Positions 40,560 to 52,679 of a DNA stretch of 64,000 nt are shown here, one piece after another (positions within the stretch are counted from its first letter, which is position 1; every line of letters begins with the position of its first letter). The DNA lies in assembly GCA_949825065.1 (NCBI GenBank), contig OX463859.1, positions 4,564,217 to 4,628,216 on the forward strand, given 5' to 3'. The notes under the pieces were generated by a model. The model had not been told where the DNA came from. It saw only the letters and a program-made list of their open reading frames with translations, and searched no databases. The position numbers and the translations under genes were made by a program. This DNA is from Odontocerum albicorne. Its lineage: Eukaryota > Arthropoda > Insecta > Trichoptera > Odontoceridae.

Positions 40560-43500
40560 TTTCATATTTTTTCTTACTTATTATTGATAAGCGATATTAA
40601 TTACCCTCAAATACAAAAAAACAAGTGTTTTGTGAGTTAAATATTTTTTGCGCATTTTCCTCTATTTAGACTAAGAACGATTCAAGTTTAGTCAATTTTT
40701 TTTGTTGATTTTATATTATTACTTACTTATTATTGATAAGCGATATTAATAACCCTCAAATACCAAAAAACAAGCGTTTTGTGAGTTAAATATTTTTTGA
40801 GCAGTTTCGTCTTTTGGGACTAAGAACCTTTCAAGTGTTATCAATTTTTTTTTTCTGATTTCATATTTTTTCTTACTTATTATTGATAAGCGATATAAAT
40901 AACCCTCAAATACCAAAAAACAAGTGTTTTGTGAGTTAAATATTTTTTGAGCAGTTTTGTCTTTTAAGACTAAGAACCTTTCAAGTTTAATCAAAAATTT
41001 TTTGTCTGATTTCATATTTTTTCTTACTTATTATTGATAAGCGATATTAATAACCCTCAAATACCAAAAAACAAGTGTTTTGCGAGTTAAATATTTTTTG
41101 AGCAGTTTCGTCTTTTGGGACTAAGAACCTTTCAAGTTTAATCAATTTTTTTTTGTCCTATTTCATATTATTTCTTACTTATTATTGATAAGCGATATAA
41201 ATAACCCTCAAATACCAAAAAACAAGTGTTTTGTGAGTTAAATATTTTTTGCGCATTTTCCTCCATTGAGACTAAGAACCTTTCAAGTTAAGTCAAATTT
41301 TTTTTGTCTGATTTCATATTATTACTTACTTATTATTGATAAGCGATATTAATCACCCTCAAATACCAAAAAAACAAGTGTTTTGTGAATTAAATAATTT
41401 TTTGAGCAGTTTCGTCTTTTGGGACTAAGAACCTTTCAAGTTTAATCAATTTTTTTTGTCTGATTTCACATTTTTTCTTATTTATTATTGATAAGCGATA
41501 TAAATAACCCTCAAATACCAAAAAACAAGTGTTTTGTGAGTTAAATATTTTTTGAGCAGTTTTGTCTTTTAAGACTAAGAACCTTTACAGTTTAATCAAA
41601 AAAAATTTGTCTGATTTCATATTTTTTCTTACTTATTATTGATAAGCGATATTAATTACCCTCAAATACCAAAAAAGAAGTGTTTTGCGAGTTAAATATT
41701 TTTTGAGCAGTTTCGTCTTTTGAGACTAAGAACCTTTCAAGTTAAATCAATTTTTTTTTGTCTTATTTCATATTATTTCTTACTTATTATTGATAAGCGA
41801 TATTAATAACCCTCAAATACCAAAAAACAAGTGTTTTGTGAGTTAAATATTTTTTGAGCAGTTTCGTCTTTTGGGACTAAGAACCTTTCAAGTTTAATCA
41901 ATTTTTTTTTGTCTGATTTCACATTTTTTCTTATTTATTATTGATAAGCGATATAAATAACCCTCAAATACCACAAAAAAGGTGTTTTGTGAGTTAAATA
42001 TTTTTTGAGCAGTTTCGTCTTTTGGGACTAAGAACCTTTCAAGTTTAATCAAATTTTTTTGTCTGATTTCACATTTTTTCTTATTTATTATTGATAAGCG
42101 ATATAAATAACCCTCAAATACCAAAAAACAAGTGTTTTGTGAGTTAAATATTTTTTGAGCAGTTTCGTCTTTTGGGACTTAGAACCTTTCAAGTTTAATC
42201 AAATTTTTTTTGTCTGATTTCACATTTTTTCTTATTTATTATTGATAAGCGATATAAATAACCCTCAAATACCAAAAAACAAGTGTTTTGTGAGTTAAAT
42301 ATTTTTTGAGCAGTTACGTCTTTTGGGACTAAGAACCTTTACAGTTTAATCAAAAAAATTTTGTCTGATTTCACATTTTTTCTTATTTATTATTGATAAG
42401 CGATATAAATAACCCTCAAATACCAAAAAACAAGTGTTTTGTGAGTTAAATATTTTTTGAGCAGTTTCGTCTTTTGGGACTAAGAGCCTTTCAAGTTTAA
42501 TCAATTTTTTTTTTCTGATTTCATATTTTTTCTTACTTATTATTGATAAGCGATATTAATTACCCTCAAATACAAAAAAACAAGTGTTTTGTGAGTTAAA
42601 TATTTTTTGCGCATTTTCCTCTATTTAGACTAAGAACGATTCAAGTTTAGTCAATTTTTTTTGTCTGATTTTATATTATTACTTACTTATTATTGATAAG
42701 CGATATTAATAACCCTCAAATACCAAAAAACAAGCGTTTTGTGAGTTAAATATTTTTTGAGCAGTTTCGTCTTTTGGGACTAAGAACCTTTCAAGTGTTA
42801 TCAATTTTTTTTTTCTGATTTCATATTTTTTCTTACTTATTATTGATAAGCGATATAAATAACCCTCAAATACCAAAAAACAAGTGTTTTGTGAGTTAAA
42901 TATTTTTTGAGCAGTTTTGTCTTTTAAGACTAAGAACCTTTACAGTTTAATCAAAAAAATTTTGTCTGATTTCATATTTTTTCTTACTTATTATTGATAA
43001 GCGATATTAATAACCCTCAAATACCAAAAAACAAGTGTTTTGTGAGTTAAATATTTTTTGAGCAGTTTCGTCTTTTGGGACTAAGAACCTTTCAAGTTTA
43101 ATCAATTTTTTTTTGTCTGATTTCATATTTTTTCTTACTTATTATTGATAAGCGATATTAATAACCCTCAAATACCAAAAAACAAGTGTTTTGTGAGTTA
43201 ATTATTTTTTGAGCAGTTTCGTCTTTTGGGACTAAGAACCTTTCAAGTTTAATCAATTTTTTTTTTCTGATTTCATATTTTTTCTTACTTATTATTGATA
43301 AGCGATATTAATTACCCTCAAATACAAAAAAACAAGTGTTTTGTGAGTTAAATATTTTTTGCGCATTTTCCTCTATTTAGACTAAGAACGATTCAAGTTT
43401 AGTCAATTTTTTTTGTCTGATTTTATATTATTACTTACTTATTATTGATAAGCGATATTAATAACCCTCAAATACCAAAAAACAAGCGTTTTGTGAGTTA

Positions 43501-44160
43501 AATATTTTTTGAGCAGTTTCGTCTTTTGGGACTAAGAACCTTTCAAGTGTTATCAATTTTTTTTTTCTGATTTCATATTTTTTCTTACTTATTATTGATA
43601 AGCGATATAAATAACCCTCAAATACCAAAAAACAAGTGTTTTGTGAGTTAAATATTTTTTGAGCAGTTTTGTCTTTTAAGACTAAGAACCTTTCAAGTTT
43701 AATCAAAAATTTTTTGTCTGACTTCATATTTTTTCTTACTTATTATTGATAAGCGATATTAATAACCCTCAAATACCAAAAAACAAGTGTTTTGCGAGTT
43801 AAATATTTTTTGAGCAGTTTCGTCTTTTGGGACTAAGAACCTTTCAAGTTTAATCAATTTTTTTTTGTCCTATTTCATATTATTTCTTACTTATTATTGA
43901 TAAGCGATATAAATAACCCTCAAATACCAAAAAACAAGTGTTTTGTGAGTTAAATATTTTTTGCGCATTTTCCTCCATTGAGACTAAGAACCTTTCAAGT
44001 AAAGTCAAATTTTTTTTGTCTGATTTCATATTATTACTTACTTATTATTGATAAGCGATATTAATCACCCTCAAATACCAAAAAAACAAGTGTTTTGTGA
44101 ATTAAATAATTTTTTGAGCAGTTTCGTCTTTTGGGACTAAGAACCTTTCAAGTTTAATCA
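40560..44160 (+). repeat. 18-monomer (2712-bp) repeat pair in the satellite
   Basis: The variant order beginning with an acaaaaaaacaag monomer, a gcgcattttcctctatttag monomer, a caagcgtttt monomer with gtgttatcaa, then a tcttttaag monomer occurs at about 40590-41160 and again at about 43300-43880. The 89-codon antisense frames at 40746-41015 and 43458-43727 translate identically, 2712 bp apart. A related order is also present near 16130-16700 and 29420-29990. Confidence 0.7.
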
Positions 44161-47100
44161 ATTTTTTTTGTCTGATTTCATATTTTTTCTTACTTATTAT
44201 TGATAAGCGATATTAATAACCCTCAAATACCAAAAAACAAGTGTTTTGTGAGTTAAATATTTTTTGAGCAGTTTTGTCTTTTAAGACTAAGAACCTTTAC
44301 AGTTTAATCAAAAAAATTTTGTCTGATTTCATATTTTTTCTTACTTATTATTGATAAGCGATATTAATTACCCTCAAATACCAAAAAAGAAGTGTTTTGC
44401 GAGTTAAATATTTTTTGAGCAGTTTCGTCTTTTGAGACTAAGAACCTTTCAAGTTAAATCAATTTTTTTTTGTCTTATTTCATATTATTTCTTACTTATT
44501 ATTGATAAGCGATATTAATAACCCTCAAATACCAAAAAACAAGTGTTTTGTGAGTTAAATATTTTTTGAGCAGTTTCGTCTTTTGGGACTAAGAACCTTT
44601 CAAGTTTAATCAATTTTTTTTTGTCTGATTTCATATTTTTTCTTACTTATTATTGATAAGCGATATAAATAAACCTCAAATACCAAAAAACAAGTGTTTT
44701 GTGAGTTAATTATTTTTTGAGCAGTTTCGTCTTTTGGGACTAAGAACCTTTCAAGTTTAATCAAATTTTTTTTGTCCGGTTTAACATTTTTTCTTATTTA
44801 TTATTGATAAGCGATATAAATAACCCTCAAATACCAAAAAACAAGTGTTTTGTGAGTTAAATATTTTTTGAGCAGTTTCGTCTTTTGGGACTAAGAACCT
44901 TTCAAGTTTAATCAAATTTTTTTTGTCTGGTTTAACATTTTTTCTTATTTATTATTGATAAGCGATATAAATAACCCTCAAATACCAAAAAACAAGTGTT
45001 TTGTGAGTTAATTATTTTTTGAGCAGTTTCGTCTTTTGGGACTAAGAATCTTTAAAGTTTAATCAATTTTTTTTTGTCTGATTTCACATTTTTTCTTATT
45101 TATTATTGATAAGCGATATAAATAACCCTCAAATACCAAAAAAAGGTGTTTTGTGAGTTAAATATTTTTTGAGCAGTTTCGTCTTTTGGGACTAAGAACC
45201 TTTCAAGTTTAATCAAATTTTTTTTGTCTGATTTCACATTTTTTCTTATTTATTATTGATAAGCGATATAAATAACCCTCAAATACCAAAAAACAAGTGT
45301 TTTGTGAGTTAAATATTTTTTGAGCAGTTTCGTCTTTTGGGACTAAGAACCTTTCAAGTTAAATCAAATTTTTTTTGTCTGATTTCACATTTTTTCTTAT
45401 TTATTATTGATAAGCGATATAAATAACCCTCAAATACCAAAAAACAAGTGTTTTGTGAGTTAAATATTTTTTGAGCAGTTACGTCTTTTGGGACTAAGAA
45501 CCTTTACAGTTTAATCAAAAAATTTTTGTCTGATTTCATATTTTTTCTTACTTATTATTGATAAGCGATATTAATAACCCTCAAATACCAAAAAACAAGT
45601 GTTTTGTGAGTTAAATATTTTTTGAGCAGTTTCGTCTTTTGGGACTAAGAACCTTTCAAGTTTAATCAATTTTTTTTTGTCTGATTTCATATTTTTTCTT
45701 ACTTATTATTGATAAGCGATATTAATAACCCTCAAATACCAAAAAACAAGTGTTTTGTGAGTTAATTATTTTTTGAGCAGTTTCGTCTTTTGGGACTAAG
45801 AGCCTTTCAAGTTTAATCAATTTTTTTTTTTTCTGATATCATATTTTTTCTTACTTATTATTGATAAGCGATATTTATTACCCTCAAATACAAAAAAACA
45901 AGTGTTTTGTGAGTTAAATATTTTTTGAGCAGTTTCGTCTTTTGGGACTAAGAACCTTTCAAGTTTAATCAATTTTTTTTTGTCTGATTTCACATTTTTT
46001 CTTATTTATTATTGATAAGCGATATAAATAACCCTCAAATACCAAAAAAAAGGTGTTTTGTGAGTTTAATATTTTTTGAGCAGTTTCGTCTTTTGGGACT
46101 AAGAACCTTTCAAGTTTAATCAATTTTTTTTTGTCTTATTTCATATTATTACTTACTTATTATTGATAAGCGATATAAATCACCTTCAAATACCCAAAAA
46201 CAAGTGTTTTGTGAATTAAATAATTTTTTGAGCAGTTTCGTCTTTAAGGACAAAGAACCTTTAAAGTTTAATCAATTTTTTTTTGTCTGATTTCACATTT
46301 TTTCTTATTTATTATTGATAAGCGATATAAATAACCCTCAAATACCAAAAAAAAGGTGTTTTGTGAGTTAAATATTTTTTGAGCAGTTTCGTCTTTTGGG
46401 ACTAAGAACCTTTCAAGTTTAATCAAATTTTTTTTGTCTGATTTCATATTTTTTCTTATTTATTATTGATAAGCGATATAAATAACCCTCAAATACCAAA
46501 AAACAAGTGTTTTGTGAGTTAAATATTTTTTGAGCAGTTTCGTCTTTTGGGACTAAGAACCTTTCAAGTTTAATCAAATTTTTTTTGTCTGATTTTACAT
46601 TTTTTCTTATTTATTATTGATAAGCGATATAAATAACCCTCAAATACCAAAAAACAAGTGTTTTGTGAGTTAATTATTTTTTGAGCAGTTTCGTCTTTTG
46701 GGACTAAAAACCTTTCAAGTTTAATCAAATTTTTTTTGTCTGATTTCACATTTTTTCTTATTTATTATTGATAAGCGATATAAATAACCCTCAAATACCA
46801 AAAAACAAGTGTTTTGTGAGTTAAATATTTTTTGAGCAGTTTCGTCTTTTGGGACTAAGAACCTTTCAAGTTTAATCAATTTTTTTTTGTCTGATTTCAC
46901 ATTTTTTCTTATTTATTATTGATAAGCGATATAAATAACCCTCAAATACCAAAAAACAAGTGTTTTGTGAGTTAAATATTTTTTGAGCAGTTGCGTCTTT
47001 TGGGACTAAGAACCTTTCAAGTTTAATCAATTTTTTTTTGTCTGATTTCATATTTTTTCTTACTTATTATTGATAAGCGATATTAATTACCCTCAAATAC

Positions 47101-50100
47101 AAAAAAACAAGTGTTTTGTGAGTTAAATATTTTTTGCGCATTTTCCTCTATTGAGACTAAGAACCTTTCAAGTTTAGTCAATTTTTTTTTGTCTGATTTC
47201 ATATTATTACTTACTTATTATTGATAAGCGATATTAATCACCCTCAAATACCAAAAAACAAGTGTTTTGTGAATTAAATAATTTTTTGAGCAGTTTCGTC
47301 TTTTGGGACTAAGAACCTTTCAAGTTTAATCAAATTTTTTTTGTCTGATTTCACATTTTTTCTTACTTATTATTGATAAGCGATATTAATAACCCTCAAA
47401 TACCAAAAAACAAGTGTTTTGTGAGTTAAATATTTTTTGAGCAGTTACGTCTTTTGGGACTTAGAACCTTTACAGTTTAATCAAAAAAATTTTGTCTGAT
47501 TTCATATTTTTTCTTACTTATTATTGATAAGCGATATTAATAACCCTCAAATACCAAAAAACAAGTGTTTTGTGAGTTAAATATTTTTTGCACATTTTCC
47601 TCTATTGAGACTAAGAACGATTCAAGTTAAGTCAATTTTTTTTGTCTGATTTAATATTATTACTTACTTATTATTGATAAGCGATATTAATACCCCTCAA
47701 ATACCAAAAAACAAGCGTTTTGTGAGTTAAATATTTTTTGAGCAGTTTCGTCTTTTGGGACTAAGAACCTTTCAAGTTTAATCAATTTTTTTTTGTCTGA
47801 TTTCATATTTTTTCTTACTTATTATTGATAAGCGATATTAATAACCCTCAAATACAAAAAAACAAGTGTTTTGTGAGTTAAATATTTTTTGCGCATTTTC
47901 CTCTATTGAGACTAAGAACGATTCAAGTTAAGTCAATTTTTTTTGTCTGATTTAATATAATTACTTACTTATTATTGATAAGCGATATAAATAACCCTCA
48001 AATACAAAAAAAAAGGTGTTTTGTGAGTTAAATATTTTTTGAGCAGTTTCGTCTTTTGGGACTAAGAACCTTTCAAGTTTAATCAATTTTTTTTTGTCTG
48101 ATTTCACATTTTTTCTTATTTATTATTGATAAGCGATATAAATAACCCTCAAATACCAAAAAACAAGTGTTTTGTGAGTTAAATATTTTTTGAGCAGTTA
48201 CGTCTTTTGGGACTAAGAACCTTTCAAGTTTAATCAATTTTTTTTTGTCTGATTTCACATTTTTTCTTATTTATTATTGATAAGCGATATAAATAACCCT
48301 CAAATACCAAAAAACAAGTGTTTTGTGAGTTAAATATTTTTTGAGCAGTTTCGTCTTTTGGGACTAAGAACGTTTCAAGTTTAATCAATTTTTTTTTGTC
48401 TGATTTCATATTTTTCCTTACTTATTATTGATAAGCGATATAAATAACCCTCAAATACCAAAAAACAAGTGTTTTGTGAGTTAAATATTTTTTGCTCATT
48501 TTCCTCTATTGAGACTAAGAACCTTTCAAGTTAAGTCAATTTTTTTTTGTCTGATTTCATATTATTACTTACTTATTATTGATAAGCGATATTAATCACC
48601 CTCAAATACCAAAAAACAAGTGTTTTGTGAATTAAATAATTTTTTGAGCAGTTTCGTCTTTTGGGACTAAGAACCTTTCAAGTGTTATCAATTTTTTTTT
48701 CTGATTTCATATTTTTTCTTACTTATTATTGATAAGCGATATAAATAACCCTCAAATACCAAAAAACAAGTGTTTTGTGAGTTAAATATTTTTTGAGCAG
48801 TTTTGTCTTTTAAGACTAAGAACCTTTCAAGTTTAGTCAATTTTTTTTTGTCTGATTTCATATTATTACTTACTTTTTATTGATAAGCGATATTAATCAC
48901 CCTCAAATACCAAAAAACAAGTGTTTTGTGAATTAAATAATTTTTTGAGCAGTTTCGTCTTTTGGGACTAAGAACCTTTCAAGTTTAATCAAATTTTTTT
49001 TGTCTGATTTCACATTTTTTCTTATTTATTATTGATAAGCGATATAAATAACCCTCAAATACCAAAAAACAAGTGTTTTGTGAGTTAAATATTTTTTGAG
49101 CAGTTTTGTCTTTTAAGACTAAGAACCTTTACAGTTTAATCAAAAAAATTTTGTCTGATTTCATATTTTTTCTTACTTATTATTGATAAGCGATATTAAT
49201 AACCCTCAAATACCAAAAAAGAAGTGTTTTGCGAGTTAAATATTTTTTGAGCAGTTTCGTCTTTTGAGACTAAGAACCTTTCAAGTTAAATCAATTTTTT
49301 TTTGTCTTATTTCATATTATTTCTTACTTATTATTGATAAGCGATATTAATTACCCTCAAATACCAAAAAACAAGTGTTTTGTGAGTTAAATATTTTTTG
49401 AGCAGTTTCGTCTTTTGGGACTAAGAACCTTTAAAGTTTAATCAATTTTTTTTTGTCTGATTTCACATTTTTTCTTATTTATTATTGATAAGCGATATAA
49501 ATAAGCCTCAAATACCACAAAAAAGGTGTTTTGTGAGTTAAATATTTTTTGAGCAGTTTCGTCTTTTGAGACTAAGAACCTTTCAAGTTGAATCAAATTT
49601 TTTTTGTCTGATTTCACATTTTTTCTTATTTATTATTGATAAGCGATATTAATAACCCTCAAATACCAAAAAACAAGTGTTTTGTGAGTTAAATATTTTT
49701 TGAGCAGTTTCGTCTTTTGGGACTAAGAACCTTTCAAGTTTAATCAATTTTTTTTTTCTGATTTCATATTTTTTCTTACTTATTATTGATAAGCGATATT
49801 AATTACCCTCAAATACAAAAAAACAAGTGTTTTGTGAGTTAAATATTTTTTGCGCATTTTCCTCTATTTAGACTAAGAACGATTCAAGTTTAGTCAATTT
49901 TTTTTGTCTGATTTTATATTATTACTAACTAATTATTGATAAGCGATATTAATAACCCTCAAATACCACCAAACAAGTGTTTTGTGAGTTAAATATTTTT
50001 TGAGCAGTTTCGTCTTTTGGGACTAAGAACCTTTCAAGTGTTATCAATTTTTTTTTCTGATTTCATATTTTTTCTTACTTATTATTGATAAGCGATATAA

Positions 50101-51376
50101 ATAAACCTCAAATACCAAAAAACAAGTGTTTTGTGAGTTAAATATTTTTTGAGCAGTTTTGTCTTTTAAGACTAAGTACCTTTCAAGTTTAATCAAAAAA
50201 TTTTTGTCTGATTTCATATTTTTTCTTACTTATTATTGATAAGCGATATTAATAACCCTCAAATACCAAAAAACAAGTGTTTTGCGAGTTAAATATTTTT
50301 TGAGCAGTTTCGTCTTTTGGGACTAAGAACCTTTCAAGTTTAATCAATTTTTTTTGTCCTATTTCATATTATTTCTTACTTATTATTTATAAGCGATATT
50401 AATAACCCTCAAATACCAAAAAACAAGTGTTTTGTGAGTAAAATATTTTTTGAGCAGTTTCGTCTTTTGGGACTAAGAACCTTTCAAGTTTAATAAATTT
50501 TTTTTTGTCTGATTTCATATTTTTTCTTACTTATTATTGATAAGCGATATAAATAAACCTCAAATACCAAAAAACAAGTGTTTTGTGAGTTAAATATTTT
50601 TTGCGCATTTTCCTCTATTGAGACTAAGAACCTTTCAAGTTTAGTCAATTTTTTTTTGTCTGATTTCATATTTTTTCTTACTTATTATTGATAAGCGATA
50701 TTAATCACCCTCAAATACCAAAAAACAAGTGTTTTGTCAATTAAATAATTTTTTGAGCAGTTTCGTCTTTTGGCACTAAGAACCTTTCAAGTTAAATCAA
50801 TTTTTTTTTGTCTGATTTCACATTTTTTCTTATTTATTATTGATAAGCGATATTAATAACCCTCAAATACCAAAAAACAAGTGTTTTGTGAGTCATTATT
50901 TTTTGAGCAGTTTCGTCTTTTGGGACTAAGAACCTTTCAAGTTTAATCAAATTTTTTTTGTCTGATTTCACATTTTTTCTTATTTATTATTGATAAGCGA
51001 TATAAATAACCCTCAAATACCAAAAAACAAGTGTTTTGTGAGTTAAATATTTTTTGCTCATTTTCCTCTATTGAGACTAAGAACCTTTCAAGTTAAGTCA
51101 ATTTTTTTTTGTCTGATTTCATATTATTACTTACTTATTATTGATAAGCGATATTAATCACCCTCAAATACCAAAAAACAAGTGTTTTGTGAATTAAATA
51201 ATTTTTTGAGCAGTTTCGTCTTTTGGGACTAAGAACCTTTCAAGTGTTATCAATTTTTTTTTCTGATTTCATATTTTTTCTTACTTATTATTGATAAGCG
51301 ATATAAATAACCCTCAAATACCAAAAAACAAGTGTTTTGTGAGTTAAATATTTTTTGAGCAGTTTTGTCTTTTAAG

Positions 51377-51576
51377 NNNNNNNNNNNNNNNNNNNNNNNN
51401 NNNNNNNNNNNNNNNNNNNNNNNNNNNNNNNNNNNNNNNNNNNNNNNNNNNNNNNNNNNNNNNNNNNNNNNNNNNNNNNNNNNNNNNNNNNNNNNNNNNN
51501 NNNNNNNNNNNNNNNNNNNNNNNNNNNNNNNNNNNNNNNNNNNNNNNNNNNNNNNNNNNNNNNNNNNNNNNNNNNN
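51377..51576. other. Assembly gap (200 N)
   Basis: Exactly 200 N. The satellite monomer is cut after tcttttaag and the sequence after the gap is not satellite. The gap size is probably a placeholder, so array length and the right junction are unknown. Confidence 0.99.
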
Positions 51577-52061
51577 ATCAAGATTCTTTTCAAAATAAGA
51601 TGTTTAGATGCTATATACAACGTTTATCTTGCTGACATCGGGGTCTTAATGATGAGTATGATTAATATTCAAAGGAATATTTCTCTTTTAATCTTAAATT
51701 TCTTACCGGAAACAAAATTTGACTTTAATGACAAAAAGGCCAGGCCTTAGGGCTATTGTAAGAAAAATAAGAAATTTTTCAAACGGGAACCAGAGAAGCA
51801 AACGGCGTCGCGTTTTTTGTGGGTTTATTAACAACGCGTGTTTGTTTTTACTCCTTTGAGATTTATTTTATAAAAAAGTGAGAAGTTATTACGGAGACTA
51901 TATTTCAAATTTGTGATTGATGGTGTCAGTACCGTGGTTAAATATTAAAATGGGAACTACGCTATCAAGCAAACGTTCTTGGCTCGATTCCAGACGAATT
52001 TGTAACCTAACTTGTTTTAAAAATGTTTCATCTTAATATAGGGTATGACGAGATGTTTATC
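51577..52061. other. Unassigned sequence right of the gap
   Basis: Unique-looking DNA with somewhat higher G+C than the satellite. No coding frame, RNA or transposon end was recognised. Confidence 0.5.
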
Positions 52062-52628
52062 GGTAGCGTCTTATGGATAGTACTAGCGAGACTAGCGTTG
52101 CCTAGAAAGTAGTCAGCCCTAGTCTGCCGACAACTCGAACTTTTCACTTTTAGTTCCAAGTAATTTAATGGTAGTGTCTTATGGATAGTACTAGCGAGAC
52201 TAGGGTTGCCTAGCCCTGAGAGCGCTACGAGAAAAAAATATTATTGTCTATCTAGTGCTGAGATATATTTACGATTCGGACGTTCGTGATAAATATTTAT
52301 TTTAAACAACAAAAAAACAAAAAAAATATATTTTTACAACATAAATATATTTTAGAATATGTACCCTTGTATTCTAAATGAATGATATTTATTTAGAATA
52401 CAAGGGTAGAACAAATTTCTTCCACTGCTATAGCAGTGCGCCGATCTCTCAGGGCTAGAAAGTGGTCAGCCCTAGTCTGCCGACAACTCGAACTTTTCAC
52501 TTTTAGTTCCAAGTAATTTAATGGTAGTGTCTTATGGATAGTACTAGCGAGACTAGGGTTGCCTAGAAAGTAGTCAGCCCTAGTCTGCCGACAACTCGAA
52601 CTTTTCACTTTTAGTTCCAAGTAATTTT
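52062..52628 (+). repeat. 108-bp tandem repeat, three copies, middle copy interrupted by a MITE
   Basis: Units start at 52062, 52170 and 52523 (ggtag(c/t)gtcttatggatag). The first spacing is 108 bp. The second is 353 bp, and removing a 241-bp insert and a 4-bp target duplication leaves exactly 108 bp. Units also share gtctgccgacaactcgaac and acttttagttccaagtaatt. A 75-codon antisense frame (52393-52620) simply reads through repeat and insert. Confidence 0.93.
52214..52454. mobile_element. 241-bp MITE with CTAG target duplication
   Basis: Perfect 9-bp terminal inverted repeats: ccctgagag at 52214-52222 and ctctcaggg at 52446-52454. It is flanked by ctag at 52210-52213 and 52455-52458. The interrupted 108-bp repeat proves the insertion limits. 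Inside are a perfect 18-bp hairpin (52362-52379 with 52391-52408, 11-nt loop) and a 16-bp palindrome (cactgctatagcagtg, 52423-52438). No coding. A CCC start is reminiscent of piggyBac-like ends, but that family uses TTAA, so the superfamily is open. Confidence 0.85.
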
Positions 52629-52679
52629 CAGTCTACGGACAACGGTTACACCCCGGAAACAGCGTGGGCCCGCAGGCAA

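Larger units (their letters stand above)
3467..51376 (+). repeat. Satellite DNA: uninterrupted tandem array, monomer about 151 bp, about 317 copies
   Basis: Successive gataagcgat motifs fall at 3467, 3618, 3769, 3920 and 4070, so the period is 150-151 bp, and this persists to the gap at 51377. A typical monomer, counted from that motif, runs: ataaccctcaaatacc (16-30), an A6 run and caagtgttttgtgagtt, atatttttt (56-64), gagcagtttcgtcttttggg (65-84), actaagaacctttcaagttt, a T8-T9 run (111-119), gtctgatttcatattttttc and ttacttattatt. Hand-counted G+C of this monomer is 39 of 151. All monomers are in one orientation. Main variants sit at 65-84: gcgcattttcctctattgag; gagtcttcgtcttttggg (shorter); gagcagttttgtcttttaag. 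Length changes are mostly in homopolymer runs. Antisense frames of 66-89 codons recur but cannot persist, because 151 is not divisible by 3. The right end is unresolved. Confidence 0.98.

Noticed and set aside
5478..43727. Recurrent 66-89 codon antisense open frames in the satellite (for example 8190-8420, 16294-16563, 40746-41015)
   Set aside because: They recur because the repeat recurs. The 151-bp period shifts frame at each monomer, none exceeds two monomers, and there is no start context or recognisable domain.
3467..51376. CRISPR array
   Set aside because: Repeats are directly contiguous 151-bp monomers with no unique spacers, in a eukaryotic context without cas genes.
3467..51376. CENP-B box in the satellite monomer
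   Set aside because: No match to the TTCG....A..CGGG pattern was seen in the monomer; TTTCGTC alone is not enough.
51365..51620. Open frames of 77 and 82 codons across the N run
   Set aside because: They consist almost entirely of unknown residues from the assembly gap.
52393..52620. 75-codon minus-strand frame with an internal protein repeat
   Set aside because: The apparent protein repeat is the 108-bp DNA repeat read through a MITE end.
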